A stretch of DNA of 64,000 bases from Streptomyces indicus (GTDB taxonomy: Bacteria > Actinomycetota > Actinomycetes > Streptomycetales > Streptomycetaceae). The stretch is from positions 372,001-436,000 of the forward strand of contig NZ_FNFF01000004.1 of the NCBI RefSeq assembly GCF_900100315.1, in the 5' to 3' direction. This document shows, in pieces, positions 44,969 to 54,337 of this stretch. Position numbers and translations under genes: made by a program. The notes under the pieces were generated by a model. That model did not search any database, was not told the origin of the DNA, and worked only from the letters and a program-made list of their open reading frames with translations. Positions within the stretch are counted from its first letter, which is position 1, and the number at the start of each line of letters is the position of its first letter.

Positions 44969-45606
44969 CAGCAACCAAGAAGGTCGTGGTCTTCGACTAC
45001 GGCTTCGGCAACGTCCGGTCCGCCGAGCGCGCCCTCGCCCGCGTGGGTGCCGACGTCGAGATCACCCGCGACTTCGACAAGGCGATGAACGCCGACGGGC
45101 TCCTCGTCCCCGGCGTCGGCGCCTTCGAGGCCTGCATGAACGGGCTCAAGCAGGCCCGCGGCGACTGGATCGTGGGCCGCCGCCTGTCCGGCGGCCGCCC
45201 GGTGATGGGCATCTGCGTCGGCATGCAGATCCTCTTCGCGCGCGGCATCGAGCACGGCGTGGAGACCGAGGGCCTCGACGAGTGGCCCGGCACGGTCGGC
45301 CCGTTGCAGGCCGACATCGTTCCGCACATGGGCTGGAACACGGTGGAGGCCCCGGCCGGTTCCCAGCTGTTCTCGGGCCTGGACGCGGACGCCCGCTACT
45401 ACTTCGTGCACTCGTACGCGGTCCACGACTGGACCCTCGAGTCGAACAACCCCACGATCACCGCCCCGCTCGTCACCTGGTCCACGCACGGCAAGCCCTT
45501 CGTGGCCGCCGTGGAGAACGGTGCGTTGTGGGCCACCCAGTTCCACCCCGAGAAGTCCGGCGACGCCGGTGCGCAGCTCCTGACCAACTGGATCGGAACC
45601 CTGTAA
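44965..45606 (+). CDS. hisH: Imidazole glycerol phosphate synthase, glutaminase subunit
   Basis: A 213-aa class I glutamine amidotransferase that supplies ammonia to HisF. The nucleophilic Cys is in [11 protein letters not shown] and the His-Glu pair in [12 protein letters not shown]. The oxyanion segment [10 protein letters not shown] is present. It overlaps the small membrane gene by 4 bp and priA by 1 bp. Confidence 0.98.
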   Translation: MTATKKVVVFDYGFGNVRSAERALARVGADVEITRDFDKAMNADGLLVPGVGAFEACMNGLKQARGDWIVGRRLSGGRPVMGICVGMQILFARGIEHGVETEGLDEWPGTVGPLQADIVPHMGWNTVEAPAGSQLFSGLDADARYYFVHSYAVHDWTLESNNPTITAPLVTWSTHGKPFVAAVENGALWATQFHPEKSGDAGAQLLTNWIGTL

Positions 45607-46334
45607 TGGCTTCGAAGCTCGAACTCCTCCCCGCCGTCGACGTTCGCGACGGCCAGGCCGTCCGTCTCGTCCACGGCGAGTCCGGTACGGAGACCTCGTA
45701 CGGCTCCCCGCTCGAAGCCGCCCTCGCGTGGCAGAACGCGGGCGCCGAGTGGCTGCATCTGGTGGACCTGGACGCCGCGTTCGGCACCGGCGACAACCGC
45801 GCCCTGATCGCCGAGGTCACCGGCGCGATGGACATCAAGGTCGAGCTCTCCGGCGGCATCCGCGACGACGCCTCCCTGGAGGCCGCGCTCGCCACCGGCT
45901 GCACCCGCGTCAACCTGGGCACGGCCGCCCTGGAGACCCCCGAGTGGGTGGCCAAGGTCATCGCCTCGCACGGAGACAAGATCGCGGTCGGCCTCGACGT
46001 GCGCGGCACGACGCTGCGCGGCCGCGGCTGGACCCGCGACGGCGGCGACCTGTACGAGACCCTGGAGCGCCTCAACTCCGAGGGCTGCGCCCGCTATGTC
46101 GTCACCGACATCGCGAAGGACGGCACGCTCCAGGGCCCGAACCTGGAGCTCCTGAAGAACGTCTGCGCGGCCACGGACCGCCCGGTCGTCGCCTCGGGCG
46201 GTGTCTCGTCGCTGGACGACCTGCGCGCGATCGCCTCCCTCGTCCCGCTCGGCGTCGAGGGCTCGATCGTCGGAAAGGCGCTCTACGCCAAGCAGTTCAC
46301 GCTGGAAGAGGCCCTGGAGGCTGTGTCCGTATGA
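45606..46334 (+). CDS. priA: PriA, bifunctional HisA/TrpF isomerase
   Basis: A 242-aa (beta-alpha)8 barrel, the actinobacterial enzyme that isomerises both ProFAR (histidine) and phosphoribosyl anthranilate (tryptophan). Catalytic Asp residues are in [13 protein letters not shown] and [14 protein letters not shown]; phosphate loops are ELSGGIRDD and [13 protein letters not shown]. No separate trpF appears among the his and trp genes in the window, in line with PriA serving both pathways. Confidence 0.95.
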   Translation: MASKLELLPAVDVRDGQAVRLVHGESGTETSYGSPLEAALAWQNAGAEWLHLVDLDAAFGTGDNRALIAEVTGAMDIKVELSGGIRDDASLEAALATGCTRVNLGTAALETPEWVAKVIASHGDKIAVGLDVRGTTLRGRGWTRDGGDLYETLERLNSEGCARYVVTDIAKDGTLQGPNLELLKNVCAATDRPVVASGGVSSLDDLRAIASLVPLGVEGSIVGKALYAKQFTLEEALEAVSV

Positions 46335-46735
46335 CATCCGACGGTGTGCGGCGCGTGCAGTCCGGGTCCCCCTGGGAGGAGACCTTCGGGTTCGCGCGCG
46401 CCGTGGCCGCGGGCGACCGCGTGGTGGTCGGCGGCACGACCTCGTTCCGCGGCGATGTCCTGCACGGCGAGGGCGACCCGTACGAGCAGGCCCGGGTCGC
46501 CATCGCCAACGCACTCGAAGCGCTCGGCGAGTTCGGCCTGGACGCCTCGCACGTCATCCGCACCCGCATGCTCCTGATCCACGCACGCGACGCCGAGGAC
46601 GTGGGCCGCGCCCACAAGGAGTTCTTCGACTCCGTACGCCCCGCCACGACGCTCGCCGTCGTCGCCGGGTTCGTCGACCCGCGCATCCTGGTCGAAATCG
46701 AGCTGGAAGCCTTCCGAGGAGAAACAAGCGCATGA
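46331..46735 (+). CDS. RidA/YjgF-family protein in the his operon
   Basis: A 134-aa RidA-like protein. The family clears reactive enamine/imine intermediates released by PLP enzymes. The ligand-binding Arg is in [15 protein letters not shown], and [17 protein letters not shown] matches the middle of the fold. It overlaps both priA and hisF by 4 bp. Placement suggests protection from products of the his pathway (inference). Confidence 0.88.
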   Translation: MTSDGVRRVQSGSPWEETFGFARAVAAGDRVVVGGTTSFRGDVLHGEGDPYEQARVAIANALEALGEFGLDASHVIRTRMLLIHARDAEDVGRAHKEFFDSVRPATTLAVVAGFVDPRILVEIELEAFRGETSA

Positions 46736-47487
46736 CTCTCGCCGTCCGTGTGATCCCCTGCCTGGACGTCGACAACGGCCGGGTCGTCAAGGGAGTCAAC
46801 TTCCAGAACCTGCGCGACGCGGGCGACCCCGTCGAGATGGCCAAGGTGTACGACGCCGAAGGCGCCGACGAGCTGACCTTCCTCGACATCACCGCCTCGT
46901 CCGGCAACCGCGAGACCACGTACGACGTCGTCCGCCGCACCGCCGAGCAGGTCTTCATCCCGCTCACGGTGGGCGGCGGCGTGCGCACGGCCGAGGACGT
47001 GGACAAGCTCCTGCGCGCGGGCGCGGACAAGGTGGGCGTGAACACGGCCGCTATCGCGCGCCCCGACCTGATCCGCGAGATCGCCGAGCGCTTCGGCCGC
47101 CAGGTGCTCGTGCTCTCGGTCGACGCCCGCCGCACGGAGTCGGGCTCCTTCGAGGTCACGACCCACGGCGGACGCAAGTCGGCCGGCATCGACGCGGTCG
47201 AATGGGCCCACCGGGCCGCCGAGTTGGGCGCGGGCGAGATCCTGCTCAACTCGATGGACGCGGACGGCACCAAGGACGGCTACGACATCGAGATGATCGA
47301 GGCCGTACGCAAGCACGTCACCGTCCCCGTGATCGCCTCGGGCGGCGCGGGCAGGCTGGAACACTTCGCCCCGGCGGTGGCGGCGGGCGCCGACGCCGTA
47401 CTCGCCGCGTCCGTCTTCCACTTCGGCGATCTGCGGATCGGCGATGTGAAGGGGGCGCTGCGGGGGGCTGGGCATCCGGTGCGCTGA
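46732..47487 (+). CDS. hisF: Imidazole glycerol phosphate synthase, cyclase subunit
   Basis: A 251-aa (beta-alpha)8 barrel partner of HisH. Catalytic Asp residues are in [15 protein letters not shown] and [12 protein letters not shown]; phosphate sites are [11 protein letters not shown] and [11 protein letters not shown]. Last gene of the operon; the final 12 bp including TGA are duplicated downstream (47495-47506). Confidence 0.98.
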   Translation: MTLAVRVIPCLDVDNGRVVKGVNFQNLRDAGDPVEMAKVYDAEGADELTFLDITASSGNRETTYDVVRRTAEQVFIPLTVGGGVRTAEDVDKLLRAGADKVGVNTAAIARPDLIREIAERFGRQVLVLSVDARRTESGSFEVTTHGGRKSAGIDAVEWAHRAAELGAGEILLNSMDADGTKDGYDIEMIEAVRKHVTVPVIASGGAGRLEHFAPAVAAGADAVLAASVFHFGDLRIGDVKGALRGAGHPVR

Positions 47488-47592
47488 GCACGGGGGTGCG
47501 CTGAGCGCCTACGCCGCCTTGGGCACGCCCGCGGTCGGTTCGCCGCCCGCGCGGCCCGACGAGACCCCACGGGGAAGAGTGCGCAGGATCAG

Positions 47593-47643
47593 TTGCGCAA
47601 TTTTCGTTGCGCAACTTTTCTTTCGTACCTACGCTCGGTGTCA
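47593..47643 (+). promoter_or_regulatory. Promoter-operator of the arsR-type gene
   Basis: Two TTGCGCAA palindromes (47593-47600 and 47607-47614) lie in register, 14 bp apart. The second contains TTGCGC as the -35, 17 bp before -10 TACGCT (47630-47635), with the ATG 7 nt further on. A repressor bound there would block the polymerase directly. Confidence 0.7.
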
Positions 47644-48233
47644 TGACGGAGACCAGGCGCATCACCGACGTCGCCACGCTCAAGGCGATGGGGCACCCGC
47701 TGCGGGTGCGGCTCTACGGGGACCTGTACATGCGCGGCACGGCCACCGCCTCCCAGTTGGCCGAGGGGCTGGACGACGGTACGGCGGTCAGTCTCGTCAG
47801 CTATCACCTGCGCAAGCTGGCCGAGCACGGGCTGATCGAGGAGGCGCCGCGCGAGGACGGGGGAGACGGGCGCGAGCGCTGGTGGCGGCCCGCGCAGGAG
47901 TCGCTGCGCATCGACAGCGCCGACTTCCGTGACAGTCCGGAGGGTGCGGCCGCCCACACCGCGTTGGCGCGCGTGATCTACGAGCAGCGGCGCGAGCACT
48001 ATCTGCGCTTCCTGGAGCAGCGCTCGGGCTGGAGCGAGGAGTGGCAGGACGCCTCCGACGCCTCGGACTTCCTTGTCCGGGCCACGGCCGCCGAGTTGAA
48101 GGAGCTCACGGCCGAACTGCACGCGGTCGTCAAGCGCTACCAGGACAAGGGCCGGGCGGCCGAAGCGGCCGGCGACGGCGAGGGGCGCGAGACGGCCGCG
48201 ATCCACCTCTACGGCTTCCCCTTCCGCCCGTGA
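47643..48233 (+). CDS. ArsR/HTH_20-type transcriptional regulator
   Basis: A 196-aa winged-helix regulator: LKAMGHPLRVRLYGDL, then the recognition helix region AVSLVSYHLRKLAEHGLIEE and an acidic-basic wing (EDGGDGRERWW). There are no Cys pairs for metal sensing. The C-terminal ~90 residues are helical. It is coupled by GTGA overlap to an MFS exporter, so it most likely represses the pair; the effector is unknown. Confidence 0.88.
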   Translation: MTETRRITDVATLKAMGHPLRVRLYGDLYMRGTATASQLAEGLDDGTAVSLVSYHLRKLAEHGLIEEAPREDGGDGRERWWRPAQESLRIDSADFRDSPEGAAAHTALARVIYEQRREHYLRFLEQRSGWSEEWQDASDASDFLVRATAAELKELTAELHAVVKRYQDKGRAAEAAGDGEGRETAAIHLYGFPFRP

Positions 48234-49591
48234 GCGCCATACCCGCGGGTGCCGAGCGCCCCGCCCACCGCGACCCCAACGTCCTGCGCTGGCTCGGGGC
48301 CTACGGGTCCTCGATGATCGGCGACTCCGTCTACTTCATCGCCCTCTCCTGGGCCGCCGCCCGCTCCGGCAGCGCGGCCCAGGCCGGGCTCGTCATGGCG
48401 GTCAGCGCCGTCCCCCGCGCCCTCCTGATGCTGTACGGAGGCGTGATCGCCGACCGGCTCGGGCCGCGGCGTGTGGTGATCGGCTCGGACGCCGTGCGCT
48501 TCGCGGTGATCCTCGTCGCGGCTGGGCTCCTGGTCGCCGTGCAGCCCGGTATCTGGTTCCTGGCGCTGATCGCGCTGGTCTTCGGCGCGGTGGACGCGGT
48601 GTTCATGCCCGCGGTGGGTGCGCTGCCCCCGCGGATCACCGGACCCTCCCAACTCGCCCGCGTCCAGGGCCTGCGGGGCCTGGCCGGCCGGATCGCGCTC
48701 GTGACGGGCGGGCCGCTCGGCGGGTTCGCGGTGGCGCTCGGCGGGTCGGCGGCCGCGTTCGCCGTGGCGGCCGGGCTGTTCGGCGTATCGCTGGTGCTGC
48801 TTCTGGCCGTACGCGTAAGGAAGTTGACCTCGCGGGACGAGACCGGCACCGAAGGGGCGGCGCCTGAGAAGGGCCAGCTGCGGGCCGGGCTGCGGTACAT
48901 CCGCCGGCACCGCGTGCTGCTGCCGCTGATCGTCGCGATGGGTGTCACGGAGCTCGGGTTCTCCGGGCCCGCCAACATCGGCATCGTGCTGCTCGCGGAC
49001 GAGCGGGGGTGGGGTGCGTCGGGCATGGGCCTGGCCATCTCGGCGTTCGGTGTCGGCGCGGGCGCCGCCTCGCTGCTGCTCGCCGTGCGCGGCAGGCTGC
49101 CGCGGGCCGGGCTGCTGCGCTCGGTGTGCGAGGTCTTCGGCGCCGTGGCGCTCGCCGCGATCGCCTTCGCGCCCTCGCCTGCGGTCGGCGCGGTCGCCTG
49201 CCTCTTCGTCGGACTGCTCGGCGGTATGGGCGGCGCGCTCAGCGGCGCCCTGCTGCAGACCCAGTCCGATCCCGCGTACATCGGGCGGGTGACCTCGGTG
49301 TACATGCTGATCGCCGTGGGCCTCGCGCCCCTGTGCTACCCGGTGGTCGGGGCCGCGATCGGAGTCTGGGGCACCCGCCCCGTGTTCGTGGCCTGCGCCT
49401 CCCTGATCCTGGTCGGCTCGGCGACCGGCCTGGCGTCGAAGCCGCTGAGGAAGGCGGAACTGCCGGGCGGGCAGGGGGCGTTCGTGGAGAGCGCCTCGCG
49501 CACCACTGCGGCTGCGGCGAACTCCTCGGGCGGCGTGCCGGCCGTGGCCAACCCGGGCGTGGCCGCGCCCTCGACGAGCGAGGGGTGCTGA
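48230..49591 (+). CDS. MFS-family efflux transporter
   Basis: A 453-aa protein with about 12 membrane helices of the enterobactin/macrolide-exporter-like MFS group (DHA3). The loop motif AEDRLGPRRVVIGSD-like VIADRLGPRRVVIGS lies between helices 2 and 3. A ~45-residue Ala/Ser tail follows. Being coupled to the ArsR-type gene suggests inducible export of a toxic compound (inference). Confidence 0.9.
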   Translation: MSAIPAGAERPAHRDPNVLRWLGAYGSSMIGDSVYFIALSWAAARSGSAAQAGLVMAVSAVPRALLMLYGGVIADRLGPRRVVIGSDAVRFAVILVAAGLLVAVQPGIWFLALIALVFGAVDAVFMPAVGALPPRITGPSQLARVQGLRGLAGRIALVTGGPLGGFAVALGGSAAAFAVAAGLFGVSLVLLLAVRVRKLTSRDETGTEGAAPEKGQLRAGLRYIRRHRVLLPLIVAMGVTELGFSGPANIGIVLLADERGWGASGMGLAISAFGVGAGAASLLLAVRGRLPRAGLLRSVCEVFGAVALAAIAFAPSPAVGAVACLFVGLLGGMGGALSGALLQTQSDPAYIGRVTSVYMLIAVGLAPLCYPVVGAAIGVWGTRPVFVACASLILVGSATGLASKPLRKAELPGGQGAFVESASRTTAAAANSSGGVPAVANPGVAAPSTSEGC

Positions 49592-49880
49592 GCCTGTGGA
49601 CCGTGCAGGCCGTTGCGTGCAGGGCCGCCCGGTCACCCCGTAGACCCGAGCGTTCCCTCCGCGTATCGCGGCCTGATGGCACGTCATACAGCGGCGTACA
49701 AACAGGAGTTGAGCGAACGGCACTGGTGATTTCGCCGATGCACGCATTCCGGTTCCCTCGCGACAGTGGCGGCTGTCACTGACCCAGGTGGCGTCGTACG
49801 GAGCCGGCACGGCCCGCGGACAGGGCCGGTGAGCCGTCGGTTTCGTGCGGCGCGGCCTTCCACGAGAGGAACCCCCCGTC
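49592..49880. other. Intergenic region before the cutinase gene
   Basis: About 290 bp. AT-richer sequence (CATACAGCGGCGTACAAACAGG) near 49685-49705 may hold the cutinase promoter. AGAGGA at 49865 is the ribosome site. Nothing else is recognised. Confidence 0.45.
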
Positions 49881-50825
49881 GTGCAGCAGTTCACCGACGA
49901 GAGCCGCACCACGCCCCTCGCCTCTGCCCCCGTTCCCGCGCAGCGCAGCCGCCGTTCCCGCGGCCTGCGCGCCGCCCTCGCCGGGTTCCTGGCCGTCGGC
50001 GCCCTGATGACCTCGCAGACCGTCACCGCCCACGGCGCCGACAACCCGTACGAGCGCGGGCCGGCCCCCACCCAGTCCAGCATCGAGGCCTCCCGCGGTC
50101 CCTACGCCGTCTCCCAGACCTCCGTGTCCTCCCTCAGCGCCTCCGGCTTCGGCGGCGGCACCATCTACTACCCGACCACCACGAGCGACGGCACGTTCGG
50201 CGCGGTGGTCATATCGCCCGGCTTCACCGCGTACGAGTCCTCCATCGCCTGGCTCGGACCCCGCCTCGCCTCCCAGGGCTTCGTGGTGTTCACCATCGAC
50301 ACCCTCACCACCCTCGACCAGCCCGACAGCCGCGGCCGCCAACTCCTCGCCGCACTCGACCACTTGACCCAGCGCAGCACCGTGCGCAGCCGTGTGGACG
50401 CGAGCCGGCTCGGGGTCATGGGCCACTCGATGGGCGGCGGCGGCACGCTTGAAGCCGCCAAGAGCAGGCCCTCGCTCCAGGCCGCGATCCCCCTGACCGG
50501 CTGGAACACCGACAAGACCTGGCCCGAGATCCAGACGCCCACGCTCGTGATCGGCGCCGACGGGGACACCATCGCTCCGGTGTCCTCGCACTCCGAGCCC
50601 TTCTATCAGAGCCTGCCGTCCTCGCTGGACAAGGCCTACCTGGAACTCAACGGCGCGAGCCACTTCACGCCCAACACCTCGAACACCACCATCGCGAAGT
50701 ACAGCATTTCCTGGCTGAAGCGCTTCATCGACAACGACACCCGCTACGAGCAGTTCCTCTGCCCGCTGCCGCGCCCGAGCCTGACGATCGAGGAGTACCG
50801 GGGCAACTGCCCGCACTCGGGCTGA
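49881..50825 (+). CDS. Secreted cutinase / PET-hydrolase-like polyesterase
   Basis: A 314-aa protein. A signal peptide with basic start ([10 protein letters not shown]) ends around residue 52; the mature part begins [12 protein letters not shown], as in Thermobifida cutinases. Catalytic Ser183 (GHSMGG), Asp229 ([10 protein letters not shown]) and His261 (GASHFTPN), the oxyanion loop GFTAYES (Phe115), Trp208 (TGWNTDK) and the C-terminal Cys294-Cys310 pair are present. Of the TfCut2 calcium ligands Asp174/Asp204/Glu253, only the first is kept (Asp227); the others are Asn257 and Asn285. It should hydrolyse cutin-type polyesters; activity on PET is inference. Confidence 0.9.
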   Translation: MQQFTDESRTTPLASAPVPAQRSRRSRGLRAALAGFLAVGALMTSQTVTAHGADNPYERGPAPTQSSIEASRGPYAVSQTSVSSLSASGFGGGTIYYPTTTSDGTFGAVVISPGFTAYESSIAWLGPRLASQGFVVFTIDTLTTLDQPDSRGRQLLAALDHLTQRSTVRSRVDASRLGVMGHSMGGGGTLEAAKSRPSLQAAIPLTGWNTDKTWPEIQTPTLVIGADGDTIAPVSSHSEPFYQSLPSSLDKAYLELNGASHFTPNTSNTTIAKYSISWLKRFIDNDTRYEQFLCPLPRPSLTIEEYRGNCPHSG

Positions 50826-50868
50826 CCCGCTCCTGGACGGCGGGGTTCCGCAGGGGGTTACGCGGCAG

Positions 50869-50882
50869 TAGCGTGAGGCGCG
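50869..50882 (+). promoter_or_regulatory. -10 box TAGCGT for leaderless LAL-regulator transcript
   Basis: TAGCGT (50869-50874) ends 7 nt before GTG 50882; no ribosome site. Confidence 0.55.
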
Positions 50883-53245
50883 TGACCCCTGCGGACCGGT
50901 GGGAACCCGTATCCCCGCTGTACGGCAGAGGCCGCGAACTGGCCCGGTGCGCACGCGAGTTGGAGCGCCTCCGGGTCGGTCGCGGCCGGTCGCTCGTGCT
51001 CACGTCGGACCCCGGACTCGGGCGCACGGCGCTGCTGCGGCACCTCGCCGCCACCTTCCGCGGCGGGACGGCCCGCCTCGCCCCGGCCGTCCCGCCCCAC
51101 GGCCCCCGCGACGAACTCCTCGGCCTCCTCTACGGCGGTACGGCGGCCGAGCCGCTGCGCACCGCCCTGCTCCGTGCCGCCCGCGAACAGCCCCTCCTGG
51201 TCTGCGTGGACGACCTGCACCTGTGGCCCGCGGACCCGCGCCGCGCCCTGTGCGGCCTGGCGCGCTCGCTCACCGCCGCACCGGCACCGCTCGCCCTGTT
51301 CCTGTCCGTGGCCGCCCACCGCGCCGCCGCCGTCCCGGACGAACTGCCCGTGCTGCGGCTGGACCCGCTGGACGACGCGGCAGCCCACGCGTACCTGACC
51401 CGCCTCACCGCAGGGCGGCGCCTCCCCTCCGCGACGAGCGCCCGACTCGTCCACGAAGCGGCCGGAAGCCCGCTGGTTCTCCAGGAGTTGGTGGAGGGGC
51501 TCCGGGGCCGTGACGGCGAAGACGGTGCTGACCGTGAGGGCGATGGCGGCTCCCCGGATACGGGTGATACGGGGGATGCGACTGACGCGGTTGACGTGGC
51601 TGACATAGGGCGAGCCGGCTCCCCACCCGCCACCCGCCCCGCTCGCGCCCTGCGCCTCGTCGTCGCCGCCGAGCGGGCGCGGCTCGCGGGCCGGCCCGAG
51701 CAGGCGGCCCGGCTGCTCGGCCCCGTACGGCGGCTGTCGCTGCCCGACGAAGTGACCGGGCAGGCCCAACTCGTCCACGGGCTCCTGGAGTCGGGCGAGG
51801 GCCCGGTGGCCGACGCCCGCGCTTCGCTGCTGCTCGCCGCCCGGCTGCTCACCCCGCACGACCCCCGGCAGGCCCTGCGCGCCCGGCTCGCCGCCGCCGA
51901 GGCCTCCTGGGCGATGGGGGATGCGGCCGCGTACCGCGAGGCACTCGTCCCGCTGGCCGGACCCACGGGCGTACCGGGGGGCGAGGGTGCGTTCGCCACG
52001 CAGCTGCGGACGTATCTGCGCGGTATGGACGCCGTGTTGAGCGGCGACCCGCACGCCTTCGCCGCGGGACGCGGCACCCTGCGCAGCGTCGTCGAAGCCG
52101 CCGAGAGCGCGGACGCGGCGGAGGCCGCGACGGACGAGGCCGAGCTCCTCGTGTGCGCAGGCGCCGCCGCGCTCGTCGTCGGCGACCTCACCGCGGCCTG
52201 CCGGCTCGGCAGCCGGGCCCTCGCCGTGGCCCGGGCGCGCGGCCGCTTCACCGTGGTGCCGAAGGCCCTGGAGCAGCTCGCGTACGGGGAGTTGCGGGCC
52301 GGCCGGCACGCGCGGGCCCGCGCACACGCCGAGGAGGGCGTGCGCGCCTCCCGCCGCACAGGCCGCCGCAACGACCTCGCCCACCACCACGCGATCCTCG
52401 CCCTTGTCGCCTCGCTCGACCAGGACGCCCGTACGGTCGCGCAGTACGCCGCGGCCGCCGAGGAGACCGCCGTGCGCCACGGGCTCCTCCAGGCCGAGAC
52501 CCTCGCGCAGTGGGCGCGGGCCCGCGCCGACCTGGCCCGCGGCCGCCCGCAGGAGGCGGCGGCCCGGCTGCATCCGCTGCTCGCGCAGGGCCGCGCCCGG
52601 GGGCACTTCGCGGTACGGATGCTCGCCGTGCCCTGCTTCGTCGAGGCGTCCGTGCTCGCCGGGCGGTCCGACGAAGCCCGGGCCGCGGTGGGGGAGTTCG
52701 CGCTGTGGGCGGGGTTCGGGCACGACCCGCAGGCCCCGGCCCAGCTGCTGCGCTGCCGTGCCCTGCTGGCCGCCGACGAGGATCCGGACCGTGCGGCCGC
52801 CCTCTACCCCGAGGCCCTGGCCCGGCACGATGCGGCGGACGGCGACTTCGAGCGCGCCCGCACCGCCCTCCTGTACGGCAAGTGGCTGCGCCGGGCCCGT
52901 AAACCCGCCAAGGCGCGCGACGCCCTGCGGGACGCGCTGATCGCCTTCGAACGGTGCGGCGCCGGTGCCTGGGCCGCCCAGGCGGCGGCCGAGCTCCGGG
53001 CCACCGGCGAGGCCGCCGCGCCCCAACTCCCGGACACCTTGGACGGGTTGACCCCGCAGCAGGTGCGGATCGCCCGCCTGGTGGCCGAGGGCGCCACGAA
53101 CCGCGAGGTGGCCCGCCACCTGTCCGTCAGCCCGCGCACCGTCGACCACCACCTGCGCAACGTCTTCGCCGCGCTGGGGGTCCGCTCCCGCGTGGAGCTG
53201 GCACGTGCGGTGACGCGGGCGGACGGGGCGCGGACGGACGCCTAG
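50882..53245 (+). CDS. LAL-type LuxR-family regulator
   Basis: A 787-aa regulator: N-terminal AAA-type ATPase domain with altered Walker A (DPGLGRTALL, Arg replaces the usual Lys) and Walker B LLVCVDDLHLW, a long helical TPR-like region (~260-715), and a C-terminal LuxR HTH (LTPQQVRIARLVAEGATNREVARHLSVSPRTVDHH in three pieces). The ATPase-TPR boundary holds an acidic low-complexity insert (residues ~205-240, Asp/Gly/Thr-rich). LAL proteins often control secondary metabolism or carbon use; the target is unknown. Confidence 0.88.
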   Translation: MTPADRWEPVSPLYGRGRELARCARELERLRVGRGRSLVLTSDPGLGRTALLRHLAATFRGGTARLAPAVPPHGPRDELLGLLYGGTAAEPLRTALLRAAREQPLLVCVDDLHLWPADPRRALCGLARSLTAAPAPLALFLSVAAHRAAAVPDELPVLRLDPLDDAAAHAYLTRLTAGRRLPSATSARLVHEAAGSPLVLQELVEGLRGRDGEDGADREGDGGSPDTGDTGDATDAVDVADIGRAGSPPATRPARALRLVVAAERARLAGRPEQAARLLGPVRRLSLPDEVTGQAQLVHGLLESGEGPVADARASLLLAARLLTPHDPRQALRARLAAAEASWAMGDAAAYREALVPLAGPTGVPGGEGAFATQLRTYLRGMDAVLSGDPHAFAAGRGTLRSVVEAAESADAAEAATDEAELLVCAGAAALVVGDLTAACRLGSRALAVARARGRFTVVPKALEQLAYGELRAGRHARARAHAEEGVRASRRTGRRNDLAHHHAILALVASLDQDARTVAQYAAAAEETAVRHGLLQAETLAQWARARADLARGRPQEAAARLHPLLAQGRARGHFAVRMLAVPCFVEASVLAGRSDEARAAVGEFALWAGFGHDPQAPAQLLRCRALLAADEDPDRAAALYPEALARHDAADGDFERARTALLYGKWLRRARKPAKARDALRDALIAFERCGAGAWAAQAAAELRATGEAAAPQLPDTLDGLTPQQVRIARLVAEGATNREVARHLSVSPRTVDHHLRNVFAALGVRSRVELARAVTRADGARTDA

Positions 53246-53370
53246 CAGAGGCCGCCGTGCGCCCGCAGCCGAAGAATCCTCGCCCGGACGCGAATCCTTT
53301 CCGCGCCCGCCCGTCTCTCATCCACGAACCGGCCGTACGGGCCGGACGGAACCAGGAGGAGACGTACAGG

Positions 53371-53457
53371 ATGGTCACTGGCCTCATCGTGATCGGCGCC
53401 CTGCTCGTGGGCGCGTGCAGTCTGCATCTCATGCGGCGTTACAGGAGCCGGAGTTGA
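53371..53457 (+). CDS. 28-aa hydrophobic peptide coupled to a sigma factor gene
   Basis: ATG with AGGAGGAG 8 nt upstream encodes one membrane helix (VTGLIVIGALLVGACSLHLM) and a basic end RRYRSRS. Its TGA overlaps a TTG start of the ECF sigma gene (TTGA, 53454-53457). It could be a translated leader that couples sigma synthesis, or a true membrane microprotein. The strong ribosome site favours translation. Confidence 0.65.
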   Translation: MVTGLIVIGALLVGACSLHLMRRYRSRS

Positions 53458-54026
53458 ACCGACGCTTCACCTGGCCGGACGAGCGGCTGATCAAGGCCGC
53501 CCAGGACGGCGACCACAGCTCGCTGACCACCGTCGTCATGGAATCGCAGCCGCACGTACGGAAGTTCGCCCGCTCCCTGTGCGCCTCGCCGCAGGACGCG
53601 GAGGACGCCGCGCAGGAGGCGCTGATCATCCTCTACCGGAAGATCGGCACGCTGCGGGCCACGGGGGCGCTCGCCTCGTGGATGTTCCGGATCGTGCGCA
53701 ACGAGTGCCTTCGGCAGCTGCGGACGCTCACGGCGCCCGGCGGTACGGCACCCGAACAGGTCGAGCAGGTCGAGCAGGTCGAGTCGTCCGCGGAGCACGC
53801 CGTGCTGCACCGCCTGGAAGCCGAGCGGATCGCGGCCGCGGTGCGCGCGCTGCCCCGCGACCAGCGGCAGGTCCTGATCATGCGGGACATCCAGGGCCTG
53901 CCGGGCCGGACCGTGGCCGCGGCGCTCGGCCTGAGCACGGCGGCCATGAAGTCCCGGCTGCACCGCGCCCGCGCGGCCCTCAGGGACGCATTGGACGCCA
54001 CGGAGAGAGGAGAGGTACAGCCATGA
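53454..54026 (+). CDS. ECF-type RNA polymerase sigma factor
   Basis: About 190 aa. Sigma region 2 spans VMESQPHVRKFARSL to SWMFRIVRNECLRQL, and region 4 spans LPRDQRQVLIMRDIQGLPG to AMKSRLHRARAALR. The linker holds Gln-Val-Glu repeats (EQVEQVEQVE). TTG 53454 is chosen because AGGAGCCGGAG precedes it and it overlaps the peptide stop. An upstream GTG at 53415 would add 13 residues and one TTA leucine codon (53439-53441), implying bldA dependence; it has no ribosome site. It overlaps the next gene by 4 bp. Confidence 0.85.
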   Translation: MNRRFTWPDERLIKAAQDGDHSSLTTVVMESQPHVRKFARSLCASPQDAEDAAQEALIILYRKIGTLRATGALASWMFRIVRNECLRQLRTLTAPGGTAPEQVEQVEQVESSAEHAVLHRLEAERIAAAVRALPRDQRQVLIMRDIQGLPGRTVAAALGLSTAAMKSRLHRARAALRDALDATERGEVQP

Positions 54027-54283
54027 GCACCCCACAGCCCCGTGACTACGCGAGCAGCTCCGTCCCGCGCCACCTCGCACGCGGAGCCGTCGGCTTCGGG
54101 CTGATCGCCGGCGCGCTCGCCCTGGTGCCCTTCGCCGGACCCCTCGCCCTGCTCGGGGCCCTGCCCGCGCTGATCGCCTTCCGCGGCTGCCCCACCTGCT
54201 GGGCGGTCGGCCTCGTGCAGACCGTCTCGCGGGGAAGGCTGCGGCGGCAGTGCACGGACGGGGTCTGCACCCTCACCCGGTGA
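54023..54283 (+). CDS. DUF2892-like membrane protein with CxxC motif
   Basis: An 86-aa protein with two close membrane helices (AVGFGLIAGALALVPFAGPLALLGALPALIAF in two parts) followed by RGCPTCWAVGLVQT and a C-terminal CTDGVCTLTR. The RGCPTCW motif is typical of YgaP-type DUF2892 proteins. The two cysteine pairs could be redox active. The ATGA overlap with the sigma gene suggests a functional partner, perhaps a membrane anti-sigma or thiol sensor; this is inference. Confidence 0.75.
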   Translation: MSTPQPRDYASSSVPRHLARGAVGFGLIAGALALVPFAGPLALLGALPALIAFRGCPTCWAVGLVQTVSRGRLRRQCTDGVCTLTR

Positions 54284-54337
54284 CGGCCGGGGCCCTCACC
54301 CGGTGACCCGTGGAGCCCGCCGGGGGCGGCGGGCGGC

